Part shown: in pieces, positions 10,373 through 23,585 of the stretch | Position numbering within the stretch: position 1 is the first letter of the stretch | How the letters are laid out: each line of letters begins with the position of its first letter | NCBI GenBank assembly: GCA_911728435.2 | Contig: OU452202.1 | Span: 18,083,135-18,147,134, forward strand | DNA from: Apoderus coryli | Lineage: Eukaryota; Arthropoda; Insecta; Coleoptera; Attelabidae | Length of the DNA: 64,000 nt | Reading direction: 5' to 3' | Notes under the pieces: model-generated | Database searches by the model: none | What the model was told of the DNA's origin: nothing | Seen by the model: the letters and a program-made list of their open reading frames with translations, nothing else | Made by a program: the position numbers and the translations under genes

Positions 10373-12262
10373 TAATATATTCATAAAAAATTAACAACGT
10401 GCAATGGTGATGATTCTAAAGGAGCAGCACACAGACACATTTATTGTTATGTTCATGTTATTGTTAACATTTATTGTTAATTTAGTTCTTTTGATTTTTA
10501 CAAATATCGGCGTATTAATGAAGGCTTATCATTTTGTTCACACTTGGCCACAACGATGCGGGCATCGAAGTTTTTACGTAACATTTTTATTTCTCAAATT
10601 ACAACTTATAACAACTAACAAAACCAATCAAGAACCTATTAATAACGTCAAAACCCACAATAAACTCAGATTGTTATTTTATCTTGCTGGTTTTTGGCAG
10701 TGGGTCTCACCTGCTAATGACTATTTGTCCAGAATTGAAATGAATGTTTATACAATACCAACATTTTGTCAAATCCGGGCTTAACAAAAACTTGTAATAA
10801 TAATATGTACTTATAAAACGAGGGTCCAGAACAATAGACTGACGCATAGCGCGAAAACAAAACCGAAGTCCAAGATGTAAACTTCCTATAAACATTAACT
10901 CACTAATTGCAATCTATCCAAACTATCCGTTTTATCGGTTCCAAAAGCTGTAACATCACATAGTGTAGGTAATTGTTATAAATCAGATTCAACAATTATG
11001 GGTTCCCCAATACTGAATCGTTAGGAGTATAGGGGTTAAACTCAAGTTGACATTACCAAAAATAAAACCAATTTAGTTTACCATCGTGTCGAATTGTATA
11101 TAGGTACATGTACCGCAATCAGGTGTAAGATTTGAGATAAATTTGTTGACTGTTATCGGGAACAGAATCTCGTTCTAATTTCCGCAGCCAGACGGAGGAA
11201 AACTCCACACAAATATACAACCAACTCTCTTGCTATACGTATACCGTTTTGCGATTAAGGAAACTCGGGAAATCGCGAAATGCTAGAGGAATGTGTTGTG
11301 TTCGTTAAGGACAGTAGAATAGAGGTGTAAATAGGTGCTGTTAACTTCGTAGTGAAAGAAATTTCGATACTTTTATTTCGTTTTTTAATGGAGTCGGAAA
11401 GAGTGATCTGGATAACATAAACTACAATCCATTTAAGGGTTAAATGTTGTAACACTTCTAACTGGTGTCAGAAAATCGGTTCACTATTTTGTAAGGTTGC
11501 TATCTATGTGAAGAATCTCTTGGAAAAAACAGCGATAATTCCCGTAGGATCCATTCATCAATAGTAGGTTGGATTATCTTAATTGAGATATCAAAGCGAA
11601 GTTCAGCTCTCGCAGCGGACAATTAGAGCTTTAGAACCCTCGTTTCAGTTCAGTGAAAAATAATGAAAACGAGACAACACTGGTTTCATAACCATCCAAA
11701 TGTAGCTGTCGAGAATCCATGGTGAATTGTAAGACGATCTACAAAAAATTCTTGAATAATATAATGAAATGGCAGATTTTTTATTACGTATCGATTTTCA
11801 GAAATATTCGAATCGGTGACCTCTCTAACAGTCATAGAGGTAGAAAGAAAATGAAAACATTTTGAGAGCGTTTGATGTTATCTCTTTAATCGTGCTTTCA
11901 ACTTATTCTAGTTACTACTATAACTTGTAGAGTTGTCTTGCAACGCTAATTATTTCTTCTACTTTTAAACGAGCTGTATAATATTGACTTCAGTACATCC
12001 GACATTAAAGGTAAAGAGATTTTATTTGATTGTTAGATAAATTATAAAGATATGGTGTTATGTATTTCGTTTTTATTCAACTTTATGGAAATGTAATTTG
12101 TAGGGTTAGATATATACATATTCATTTGTTAAGATGTATTAGGAGTGGTTGTAAATTCCTGGTCGGAGTTTCGTTTTCTTACTGAAAGGGAAAATATGAT
12201 ATAGCATGGTTTTGTCTTGTCCTAAAACAATCAGAAAAATATCTTCCGCTCATCAGCAATTT

Positions 12263-12282
12263 CTATACCTTATAAGGTATAG
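12263..12282. repeat. Perfect 20-bp palindrome
   Basis: CTATACCTTATAAGGTATAG, self-complementary with no loop. Confidence 0.8.
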
Positions 12283-12982
12283 TGTCCCAATTTCACTGTA
12301 CCTGTCTTCCCCTGAGAACTAATAAAAGGCCGGCTTCATTGTAAGTTGACCGTCCAAGTTTGTTAATTTAATTTATACTCAAGTACATAAAGGCAGCTCA
12401 CTATCTTCACTAGTACTGAAAAATTTGTATCTCGGCCTCTGTTAATTACGTATAGTCTAAATTGTTTTTGCGAACCTCGTTTCGAAAGTGTCTATAGACA
12501 CTTTTAGACTTTTTCTTAACAGATCTGTATTATATTCATCGAATGTTTTTTATTTGAGTTATACGACAAACACTATGCCGTGCCGGTACAATAGTAATAA
12601 ACAAAGCACTTTATTTTATTAACAGTTTATCTGGTGTTGTAAATTACACAAAATTTAGACGATATATTCATACACTCATATCACTACCAGTTTTATAAAA
12701 AAACTGTTTTAATTAAGCTCAATAAGCACTGATTTAATTAGACCATACGTGTTAGAAATGTTATAGCTGGACGTTGTCGAATTTACTATTTCATGACTTG
12801 CCTAAAGAAGGCCGTGGCCCTAATTTCCGCTAGACGCTTTCGAGCTATAAAATAATTAGAGAATCTATGTTATAGTAACAAGACTACATTTTATATAAAT
12901 ATGTTATTAAGGTACTATCTTAAGACTTTTTGTAAGCAGCCAGATGAATCGGAAAGGTTGACCACCCGACACCATAAACATA

Positions 12983-13007
12983 GAAACTGACAGTGGCTGT
13001 CAGTTTC
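12983..13007. repeat. Hairpin with 11-bp arms
   Basis: GAAACTGACAG and CTGTCAGTTTC are separated by TGG. The match is perfect. No precursor-like extension is evident. Confidence 0.75.
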
Positions 13008-14377
13008 ATACGCTTATAAGTGCGAGTGAGATGAACTATGTCCATGGAACTCTCTCACTCATATTCGTGAACTACACCCTTCCTATCATAAATCACTCTC
13101 TTTGGGTGTAGCGTTTGCGGTTTTTTGAATCTGATATCGCGCATGTTTGAAAATTTATTACAGTTTTCTTTAAGAAATAGTCCAAGTTGTCTTTATACAC
13201 CAAATAATTTAATAGACTCTGTCTATGTACCATACAAGTTTCAGAACACAACTGATTCCATCGTCATTCAATAATTATAAGTGCGAACAAAGTAGGTATA
13301 TATTTTAAAAAATATTTTAAACAAAAAGGAAACGTTAAAAGGGTTTAAGGCAATGCTCAAATTAAAATATATAACTAAACACTAAACTCCTTATTCTCAT
13401 ATTTTTATCTTTTGTAAAATGACTGAGGTTTAAGGGACTAGGGGTTTGGGACTATCCAGTATTCAATTATTGTATCTATTCAATGTAAGAGAAAGAATAT
13501 ATCAATGTTTTTGAAACTGATATAATAATGACTATCTGCAATTGATTTACTATTAATGTAACTATAAAAATGTAATGATCCACATCTTATTTCAATTAAT
13601 TTTCTCTTTATTTTCACTCATTCGTATCTTTTCCACAATTGAAATATATATCTGTTATTCCGTATGTGCCATGAACGCGAGTAACATTTTTTATTTGTAA
13701 TTCTCCTACACATAAATAGGAATTTAATTTTTAATGAAATCCAAAATATCATTAACATTTCTTCATTTATTTAGTCTCAGGATTACAGTACAGTATTGAT
13801 CAAAAGTAATTGGTTGTACAGAGTTGTCTTTATCCTGCCTATACATTTTTATAAACAAAAAAACAATGGAATTACTCATTATTACTTTTACTATTGAGAA
13901 TATAATATATTGAAACACAATTAAAAATTTAGATCGATAGATATTGGGCGGTAGGTCACAAGAAGCCATCCAAACTTTGGAGTTTCTATCGTAAACAGAG
14001 AGTTAATTTTAGCGCTATAAAATCCTGCAAAGGATGCCTGGGAGCTCTGGGCCGCGACATAGTAATTGACCAAAGTAAAGAAAAGTCCTGAAATGTCATC
14101 CCCTATCTGTGACACATCATTTCAAGCAGTTTAAAATATTTTATCCGTATACGAAGTGTTATTTTTATTTCTATAATAACAAGATTTCAATGAAATTTTG
14201 TCTTTTTACTTCAAAAACTCTTTATTTTCTTTTTCTGCTGTTTTTCTTGACAATTAATTTATTAACTTTTTTTTTTAACAACAACGATCTGGATATATCA
14301 AATTATACCATTACCATTACACATTAACATTAGGTATTCATATTTTTCTACTATTCTCGTGGTCTTCACAAGGGTAT

Positions 14378-16205
14378 TCATTCGTCAACTTCTAGTTTGC
14401 ATAAACGATTGACTGGTCTTCGATAGGTGTTGTTCATGGTAGCAACATCGATGACACTTATTCTTTGATCGGGACCAGGATACAATGCAGATATTTTTCG
14501 CATCTTCTACTGATATCTTGGACAGTTATCGTCAACTAACACTACAATATCACCAATCTTTAACGACGCTTGATCTTTTGTCCATTTGTTCGTCACATAT
14601 CACTTAAGAGCTTACATTTGCCCCACTCTGATCTTAAATTCTTCGCCGTTGCAGTTGGTATTGGCAAACCTTCACCGTTTGATGATCCCAATAGGAAATA
14701 GTTGGTTGTTAACGCTGCAGGATCATTTGCATCAAGTGAAACTCTCGTTATAGGTCTCGAATTAACCAAGTTTTCAGCTTTAGCAAATAGAGTCAGTAAC
14801 GTTTCTTCTTTTAAGGACTGATCAAGTAGGATTTTTCCAATAATACGTTTTACGGATTGTATGAGTGTTTCCCAAACACCTCCCATGTGAGGTGCACCTG
14901 GAGCGTTAAATTTAAATTCGATACCTTTGACATTTAAATCATTTGCTATTCCACTTTTCTGCATCACATCTATTGCCATCTTTAGTTCTTTAGCTGCTCC
15001 TATACAAAGTTGGTTCCGTTGTCACAGAAAATTCTTCTCGGTTTACCCCGTCTAGTTTCCATTATTTCGATCGTCTGATTGCTGAATTGGTATTAAGACT
15101 GTGTGCTATCTCGAGATGAATTGCACGCTCTGATAAACACGTAAACAGAACACCCTATCGTTTTTCTTTCTTTCGTCCTATGGCAACGTTTATAGGCCCA
15201 AAGTAGTCCATTCCTACGTCAACAACAATGCATGGCTTGTGCTGTCTCTGCAGTTTAAATTCGGGAAGTTGTCCCTGCTGTCGGCTTCACTCTCTCATTT
15301 TTGCATCTTTGACACCATAAGAATGATCTCGTTCAAAATTTGTTCCACACCTTGGTGATCATATTTTTCATGATAAAATGGTCCGATAAGTTTAGGGTCC
15401 AAAATTACAAGAGATGCATGTTGCTAATTTTGTTCTTCCGCTTAGTGCAATTATTCCTTCTTGAAATTAAGGTGATAAGACAATTAACTTTGATTTCTTG
15501 CTTATGGATTCTCTAGTTTTTAAGCATTGTAGTTCTTTGCCGAAACTTTCTCGCTGAAACTGTTTAATCCACACCTCTTCAGCTTCCTGGACTTCTTGAG
15601 GAAATAAATATTTCGACGTTTCATAATTGTCTTTCTTCAATTTTTTAATAAACCTTAGACACCATGCTGTGCTTCTATGTCATAAATTCTACGACTAAAA
15701 AAAATGTTCTTTCTAAATTTTTGACTTGATTTCATTTCATCTATTCCGTCTTTATTAATATCCTCACGTTCTTATTTTGGCCAAATGAGTGAATAGGAAT
15801 TTCTAGCTCACTTCTAATTGTTTGATCCAGCCTGTTCGCCATTACCACTGCTTGTAACTCTGATCTCGGAATCGATAACGGTTTCAAAGGAGCCACTCTC
15901 GTTTTGGCTCTAATTATATTTACATCTATATCCTCATCTGTCTGGATTCTAATGTAAGCTACAGCTGCGAACGCCTTCTCGCTATTATCACTGAACACGG
16001 GAATTTCTATATTTTTAGCTTCAGGAATTTTGGGAGAATAGCATCTGGGAATTTTGATATTTCCTAGAGATTGCCAAATTTCCTGCATGAGCATTTTCCT
16101 TATGCCAAAAAACCCGGTGGATCGAAAAAAGTCATAACACCAAAAATAAATGAAACTATGGATCTGATTCTCAAATAAAGGCATGAAAAGCATAGGAAAC
16201 AACAA
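14378..16205 (-). mobile_element. BEL/Pao LTR-retrotransposon remnant (RNase H to integrase C-terminus)
   Basis: Read from high to low coordinates. 16205-15741 encodes the Pao linker and RNase H region (IPVFSDNSEKAFAAVAYIR, then KTRVAPLKPLSIPRSELQ). Frameshifted integrase core follows at about 15250-14990 (VVDVGMDYFGPINVAIGRK, holding a catalytic Asp). Next is an open 128-codon block at 14979-14593 with FNAPGAPHMGGVWE and NSRPITRVSLD. The C-terminal domain (RKISALYPGPDQRISVIDV ... RPVNRLCKLEVDE) stops at 14380-14378. Several frameshifts and stops make it inactive. No LTRs were recognised, and the Gag, protease and RT core are missing. Confidence 0.88.
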
Positions 16206-16593
16206 AGTAAAATGGCAAACAAATAGGTATAGAACGCTGGTAAATGCTTTATCATTAAATGCTTACTATTGTTGTATTAATACAGCACTGTTTACTGTTC
16301 TTCAAAAATGGTTTATACGTTGTCATCAAGTTCTCCAGATTTATTTTAGATTTTCGTCACTGGAGTTCTTTTTTTCCTAAAAACTGAAGTTTATAAAACT
16401 CAGCCAGAAGACATTGGAGACTTCAAAACTAGAATATCTCGAGTCTGTAGACAGATATATCTGAAAACATTACGAAAAGTGCGGCAAGAATTTGGAAGTA
16501 GGCTGTATTATTGTTTAGATGGAGCTCACTTGGAGTATGAACATGTGAATATTTTGTAATATTCTGGCGCCAACATTTCCGAACACCCGTAGA
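16206..16593. other. No gene seen
   Basis: Flank of the BEL/Pao remnant. AT-rich and non-coding; the expected RT upstream part is not present. Confidence 0.4.
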
Positions 16594-17198
16594 TACCGGG
16601 TGATTCATCCTGAGTGGCCTATTCAAAGTTCTCGGGAACTACAAAAGATATGTTGCTGAAACTTTGAGGTTCGGTAATATCGAAAATGTTCATATTGATG
16701 TACTATTTCCGGGTTTATATTACTTCCGGTTATACCGGAAGTAGCCACCTACTTTGTTATTTTAAATGGAAGGACCACATTTTTTATTTTTTTTTTCAAA
16801 TTCCCTATAACATTTAAAGGCCACTTTGTAAGCATTCCCTATACCAAAACCTAACAGATTTTTTCCTACATTTTTTTTTGCGCAAAAGTTGACGATTTTC
16901 GACGACAAGATTTAATTGAATTTAAACTTGAACCACGTGTTTACTAGGAAAAGTCAATTTTTTTAAATGGAATGGTATATATTCGACTATGCCGTTCGCT
17001 AGACCAAAAAAATTACCTTTTTAATGATTTATTACTTCCCTGTACCTAAAATAATCCATTTCTTCAATATTTTGAATTTTATATATTTTTGTGATAATGG
17101 GCCGCAATTTGCAGAAACCATCATCTAGTAAACAAACGCCATAATCAACGTTACGTTTACAGAAATGTCAAATAATGATGATGATGAATCACCCTGTA
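16594..17198. mobile_element. Non-autonomous element with GGGTGATTCATC inverted ends (MITE)
   Basis: The left end TACCGGGTGATTCATC (from 16594) and the right end, read in reverse as TACAGGGTGATTCATC (from 17198), form a 16-bp inverted pair with one mismatch, both starting at TA. There is no ORF between. This is consistent with a Tc1/mariner-type MITE using a TA target. Confidence 0.65.
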
Positions 17199-17879
17199 TA
17201 TCGATAATTTAGAGCCTGAGTATAGCAAAACTATTTCAACGCAACTGCCTTACCTTCACAGGGAGTAGATTGTATGTAATGTATTAAAAATATAATGCAG
17301 GAATATAGCTACAGGAACTAATATTAAAATAACGTGCCATAAGCCAATAAATTGTGGGTATATGTAAACGTAGCTCTACAGAGGAAAAAATGAGTAAAAT
17401 ATTCAGTACAGTAGGCAGGGCCTATTGTTCCATAGAGAGGTAATTAAAGCTATAGAAGCATATTATGGCAATCAACGGTTCATTCTTTATGCAATTTTTG
17501 TTTTGCAAAAGATATTCAAAGCGCAACGATACCTACCTACCTGGGGTATACCTGCCTATTAACGTAGAAGGTATACATTTTGAATTAATAGTTGAATGTT
17601 TGAAATACATTGGTATATATATAATTTTGCACGACATCAATTTCATTTAAAGGAATAATTTTTAAATTATAGTTTTTATTGAGAATTTATTGTTTTTGAT
17701 ATAAAAAAAAACGATTTAATCCAAAGTCATATAGTTACATAGTAGGACTCGAGGCGCTTCTGTTTAAGCTTAGACCCCAGAAGCCACATGCTTTATTAAA
17801 CTCAGGCATCTTGAAAACCACCAATGGTTTGCAGACGGCAGAGCCACGACCAAAACCTGATATATTATCATATAAAGCA
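17199..17879. other. No gene seen
   Basis: AT-rich and non-coding up to the RTE-type LINE fragment. Confidence 0.4.
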
Positions 17880-18144
17880 TTTATTACTTTTTGCTTTGAC
17901 TTGACTACCATAAAAAGAAGAAAGCTGGAGTACTTTGCCCACGTAATGAGAAATCCGAAATATGTATTGCTCCACATTGTTATTCAGGGAAAAATAGAGG
18001 AAAAGCGTGGACGTGGTCGCCGAAGGACATCTTAGGCTCAAGAATCTTCGCCAATGGTATGGAGTAAACACCACGAGGTCGGCTGTGGACAAGGTGAAGA
18101 TCATGCGACTGATCGTCAATGTTCTAGGAGGACACGGCACTTGA
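17880..18144 (+). mobile_element. RTE-type LINE, reverse-transcriptase C-terminal tail
   Basis: The frame reads KRRKLEYFAHVMRNPKYVLL, then QGKIEEKRGRGRRRTS. After one frameshift it continues LKNLRQWYGVNTTRSAV and ends VLGGHGT at 18142-18144. This is the typical tail of RTE/BovB-like endonuclease-RT proteins (RRKLxxxxHxxR, GKIxGKRxxGRRRxSWLxNLRQW). Only the last about 85 codons remain. Confidence 0.8.
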
Positions 18145-21100
18145 AGAAGAAGCTTTGACTTCGATATTCTGGATGGGGTTACGATACCCTCCTAAATACG
18201 CCTTTGTAAATTCCTGTTGCAGATAGTGCAGAACTCATGTATTAGTTTGTGTGCACAGTTCCTTTTGCGGCACATGTCACTCCTTTTTATGAGAGATTGG
18301 GGGTATCGAAGTTGAATGCCAGATTCATTACTGCATAACATCTACCTTTCCTGAGAGCCTCAGTATTTGTATAGTTTGTTGTGTAGACCTTCGAGTGTGC
18401 ATGATATTAATATACGGGTTAATACATTTACAATCCTTAAGCATCACACATACAAATTTCAGGGTTCTTTTTCATATATGGCCTTACTGTTGTTGAATGA
18501 AGTGATTGATATAATTGACTTACCTTTAAACTTATTTCAGAGAGAAGTGAAATTCAGAATTTACCCATAGGCTCAATGTCAATGGTTCTTTTTTTTTTCA
18601 AAATGTAACAATTTTTCTATTTTTTGTACATTTGTATATCTTTTAGGTAGAGTGGAAGAGTGGCATTAGCCAAACCTTTAACCTTTTGTGTGATTGTAAT
18701 TTTTTTGCATTTTCACAATAAATCATTTATTATTATTATTATTAAATTAAATTACAGTCAGTGGCGTACATTTTTTTTGTCAATAATTTTTCTTAAGCCA
18801 TTGTAATTGTGTTTATTTACCTGTATCTGGTTTTTAAATAAATAAAAATGCACTGATCCATTTTCAAGCTACGTATTTATTTTATAATCATATTTTCATA
18901 TATACAACAGCCAACATATAATAAATTAATATTTTTTAAGATTTCCATTCAGTAGAGCAGGTATTTCTCCCCAACAAATATTTTTATTTTATTTTTATAC
19001 AACATATTATAATATTTTTATATAAATTGAATTAAAATTGTATCACAAATAGTTTTATTTCTATTTTTATTAGTTAGATTAGTAGAATCATATGTATTAA
19101 ACATTAAGAAGAATTTTCATAGATTTCCATTTATACATATATATTGTTCATTTTCTTGAATAGTCTAATTTTTGTCAATTTTTTCTTAAATTCACAACAG
19201 TATTTGTGTAGTAAAACTAAACATATTTTTCTAAAAGCCTAATTAATAATAAGGAAAATGTGTGTTTTGCTCTGCTTCTGTTTTTCAGCATAATAGACAT
19301 TTCGTAATTGACAAAAATTACACCTAACAGTACATTTTTCTGTATTTATTTGACAAGGCCAGGAAAGGACTAGACAATCAACTAACATGAAAAACATGGT
19401 TTGTTTGTGGTAGCACATATCGCTAATCTACTGACCATATAAACATTTTCATTTAACTTACAAATAAACAATCATGGGTAGAAACGTGGCCAGTTGTGTG
19501 TCATAAAGTCACAAAATTGTAAAAAAAAATAATTTATATTTAATTTTGTTATCAAACAACGCAACGGTTTACTTTTATAAATATCCTTGGTCCGTTATCG
19601 AATTTCTAAACTTGATTTTTTAAGTTTATAATTCTGAATTCTCTGCTTTTTTACAAATGCCAATCACTTTTAATATCGTGGGATGTTATAGGTCAAATGG
19701 ACTGCGCTTTATAAAATTGAATAGGCAAAATAGAGCAGCGTATTTAGGTTTTTAATTGTTGACATATTTGTGATAATCTTTAATTTCTTGTCGTCTTGCA
19801 AATTAGTAGGAAGGAGATTTATAGTAACTTTAGCAGATTTTAGCAAAACTTCGAGTGATGTTCAAGGTATTAGTTTTTCAACACTCTTACGGGGCATATC
19901 GTATGTTTTAAAGATAGAGTTGCGGATTTCGGATACTTCTTGGGAAACTAAATATTCCACTTTCAAAATGTTCATATAGCGTTTTTGGTTTCTAAGGTAC
20001 AGAGTGAAATTTAAAACTATCGTATTACAGTTGAGTTCTCTTTTACTTTATTAAAATGTTCCTATAGAATCCAGTGAAGTCGATTATTTTTCTTGCATTA
20101 ATCGTTTTTCCCACCCACCATAATCAAATGCAATTTATTATCTATGTGACCTTGAGGAATGTTGTGAGATAACCCTAAATCAACTATTTTCAATATCAGT
20201 GTTTTTTTTTTAATTATTTTCGATGCAGTTGTAAAAAACTAAGTTTTGCAAATAGAAATATTTGGTACTTGAAAACAAACCACCAGATTTTTAATATGCG
20301 AGTATTAATCTGACTTAATTCAAGAATGTCATAAATTACCCTTTGGTACTTTGAACTGTGGAATTCAAATTGTTTGTTTTATTCATTCATGAGAAGATTG
20401 TCTAATCAAAAACTTAAATCAAAATAAAAAATGGACAGAATATCATTTATAAAACAATTACATTAATTTCTACAAAGCATTTCTCATTGTTTAGACTTAA
20501 TATGTTAAAATATATTTTATAATACAGAATATTTACGAAATATAAAAATCTATTTTTTCAATATAATTTTTAAAATATTTTATCATAACTCTATGACTAT
20601 GTACAAAAATGTTTCTTTTATTTAAATTTCATTTAATTTGTTAAATAAATCAGTGCTTTTAGTCATTTCTTTTTCGAAAGTACTAGTTAACAATACATGT
20701 TTTATTTATTACGTATTTGAAGTTTTTCTAGTGGCAAAAAAATGAGTAAACAATTAAATGAGTTTTAATTAATAGATGGCTTTCTTAACATTTCTAAATT
20801 GATCTAATGGACCCCATCATTTCTCTGAAATGATAAAAATAATTCTAAATAGTTTGTTTAATAAATTTGTTTTTAAAGCATAATAATATCAAATAATTTT
20901 ATGTATTTTGATAGTCATTTTTTTTTTGTTATATAATATAATAAATAAATAAATAATTTTGATACTTTTTGAACATAACTATTTGTCTAAATTTATATAA
21001 TTTTCCTATTTGACATAAACTGCAGATTCCTATGTCAAGGTTCTGGCTGCACGTATTCATATTACACATAGTTTTTCTTCATATATTAAATTTCTTCTAA

Positions 21101-21894
21101 AATTAGCAGATACCTGTAACAAATAAAGAAATATTCATTGAAATAAATATAACATAATATTAAATAATTTTAGTTTGTATCTAATGATCGATGTATAACT
21201 ATGGAGATGTTTTATATTAATTTCAGTGTAGGTAAGCCTTCCCAGATTTTGCATAGTTTGTAAATGCGGGATTTAATTTATTTAAATACTAAACATATTT
21301 GCAATAACCACATTGTTAAAACTAATTTGAAATTAAATTATCATCCATCATAAAAATAATTATTATTATGATGAACCTCTTAACCACGTTATTACGTTGA
21401 AATTAATACTCAAAGTATACATACACACTTTATAGCATGGTCCCGCTACGTACTACATGAATACGATTTAATCATAATTAGAAGGCCAAAACTTCATGTT
21501 GAACTTTACCAATTATAAATGTTTTGTGCAAATATACCTACCCAAACACATATAAACACACAAAATTAACGAACTACAGGGTTTTTACTGGGCTTACTTG
21601 TTAAATACAAGTATACAGGATGGTTGGAATTTAGATCGATATGAAATTACTAGAGCTCATTCACACGCCTGAGTACAGAACTCCTTTGTGGACATTTTTT
21701 TTATTGAATTTGCATTTTTAGAGTCTTATGTGTTGAACTAGTAGAAGTATTTACTAAGTCAGTGCTTCCGACAAAGCATCCATTCTGTTCCTCAGATTTT
21801 AAAACTCAGATGCCACTAAATAACCTACATCTACATATCATATCTGATAACTCAAAAACTACTTAATGGATTTAAATTCTATTGAGAAATTTTA
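18145..21894. other. AT-rich non-coding DNA with a LINE-like tail at 18718-18742
   Basis: No supported ORF. AATAAATCATTTATTATTATT at 18718-18742 resembles the (ATT)n 3' tails seen on the LINE fragments at 48.9 and 53.5 kb. CAGTGGCGTAC at about 18763 resembles hAT-type ends, but no partner was found. Confidence 0.4.
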
Positions 21895-22148
21895 AAGGAC
21901 TGATTTTCTATTGAGAAATTTTAAAGGATTGATTTTGTAAAGTTCCTCTTTTGAAAAAATATTTATTATATTGTATTAATGAAAATAGAAATTAAATTAA
22001 GAAAGAAATTCTTTTTGTTGTTTTATAATCGTCAAAAATTTATTTTACAACAAACATGTTTCGGAAGTCAATCTAGTTCCATCATCAGTGGCGAGAAGAG
22101 AAACTTTACAAAATCAACCCTTTAAAATTTCTATTGACTTCACTTTTA
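21895..22148 (-). repeat. Hammerhead-bearing repeat, inverted arm 1
   Basis: 22035-22150 is the reverse complement of 22905-23010 (shared on the minus strand: ATAGAAATTTTAAAGG, GATTTTGTAAAGTTTCTCTT, CACTGATGATGGAACTAGAT, AAACATGTTTG). The segment also holds two direct copies of TTGAGAAATTTTAAAGGA at 21883-21930. The hammerhead-like core is 22058-22088: CTGATGA, a GGAA/TTCC stem, then GAAAC. Confidence 0.55.
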
Positions 22149-22714
22149 TGGAAATAGCATATTGTGCAGCGAACATGAAATGACATATATTTCCTACGAG
22201 TATGATCGTTGGCAGCATGAGTCGCAGGCGAGTGCTGCAAATCATACGAGTAGGAAATGGTTATTTCATGTGAGTTTCTACGACTGTTTTAATTCTTTTG
22301 AATAAATTTAACATAATTTTTAGGAAAATATTTGTTTTTCGAAACTTACCCTTGTTAGCGTATAAGCCTAAATACATTAAATTAGAAGTTTTAAATTGAC
22401 TAGGTGGTGTTAAACTATATTCACTATCACTGTTTATGTGTTTCGAAATTAGCGAAATACTTAATTATAATTATTATTAATTATAAATACCAAGACTGTC
22501 AATTTGGTGTTTGTATTTTCGGCGTTGCTATGGTGATTTTTCGTGCCCGCCGCTACTTTTGTCATTACCAGGAAATTTTATCCGTGCATAATAATATTTT
22601 ATGCTAGGCAACTAGTGGGAAATATTATTACGAACGGTTAAATGATAAACAGCATTACAATGTACTACATTTTCAAATCATGATTGAACATATAATAAAG
22701 GCATTTAAAGACAG
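22149..22714 (+). repeat. Dispersed 550-570-bp repeat, family B, copy 1
   Basis: Aligns over its whole length with 59183-59733. Both copies start with TATTGTGCARCGAACATGAA, share the hairpin CCTACGAGTATGATCG ... CAAATCATACGAGTAGG (C to G in copy 2) near the 5' end, and end TAATAAAGGCATTTAAAGACA. The copies differ by scattered substitutions and small indels. There is no long ORF. The polyadenylation-like 3' end (AATAAA) suggests a retroposed non-coding RNA or a non-autonomous element. Confidence 0.8.
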
Positions 22715-22904
22715 TCGTAGAAAAATCTCTAAATAAAAATAAAAATTAAATTAAGAAACACTAACATTATATTTGTTGTTTTTAATTTTCTTTTTGTAGA
22801 TCATGATAGTGTTTTTAAAATTAATTTAAATTAACTATTGATGATGATCTACCAAAAGAAAATGAAAAATTATTTTTATTAATACAATATAATAAATATA
22901 TTTT

Positions 22905-23010
22905 CCATAAAAGTGACCTCAATAGAAATTTTAAAGGATTGATTTTGTAAAGTTTCTCTTTTCGCTACTGATGATGGAACTAGATTGAGTTCCCAAACAT
23001 GTTTGGACAA
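22905..23010 (+). repeat. Hammerhead-bearing repeat, inverted arm 2
   Basis: Mirror of 22035-22150. Carries CTGATGA (22968-22974), a GGAAC...GTTCC stem and CAAAC where GAAAC is expected, so the catalytic G appears mutated. Confidence 0.5.
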
Positions 23011-23402
23011 TAGTTATAGATTTCTATTAAATTTATTTTTGTAGAGATTTGACTTTTATTTGTCACTAACAAATTTACAAACACACTTAATTATGGACTA
23101 TTTTTTCAAATTATACAATTTTAGTTATAAAAGAAATTTTATAATACGCATTACGTTTCTTAATTTCAACTAATTTTAATTGTTTTCTGGACCTACTAGA
23201 TCTGTAATTTAAAACAAAATGTTGCTTCTCTCAGCATGTTTGACCAAATCTAACAAAACACCCTGTATACTTTTTATGTTGAAAATACTATACCTAGTAG
23301 ATTTCTTGGTACTGCCAGTCAGTGTCATTTTTAATAGTAATTTATGTTTAAAAAACAATTTATAACTAATGTAGTAGAAAGAAGTACTTTCTCTGAAGTT
23401 GT

Positions 23403-23585
23403 GTGTTTTATTTGTTTTCTGTTTTCTTTCATATTCGAGATCGAGAACCGCGCTTGAGCATGGAAAATCTGATCAAACCATTATCGAACAGATATCATCG
23501 GTTAACGGCGAACCCTTGGCCGTCGCAGCCTTCGGAACTTTACAACATAACGTTGGTAGAAGAGATAAGTCGCAGAAATGGTTGA
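23403..23585 (+). other. Unrecognised GC3-rich open frame
   Basis: A local island of higher GC (about 23440-23580). From a second in-frame Met it reads SMENLIKPLSNRYHRLTANP to a TGA at 23583-23585. A pyrimidine-rich run ending TTCGAG precedes it, so it could be an exon of an unseen gene. An overlapping frame (23399-23683) is longer but richer in rare codons. I do not recognise either product. It could equally be a fragment of an unknown element. Confidence 0.2.

Larger units (their letters stand above)
10373..14377. other. Long AT-rich non-coding stretch
   Basis: I see no gene I can support. A 126-codon open frame at 10404-10784 has no recognisable domain and AT-driven composition. Small palindromes at 12263-12282 and 12983-13007 are listed separately. 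Confidence 0.4.

Noticed and set aside
10404..10784. 126-codon plus-strand ORF with hydrophobic segments
   Set aside because: No recognisable domain or splice context; hydrophobicity follows from T-rich codons, and overlapping frames on the other strand are equally open.
12983..13007. MicroRNA precursor
   Set aside because: Arms are only 11 bp with a 3-nt loop and there is no extended imperfect stem.
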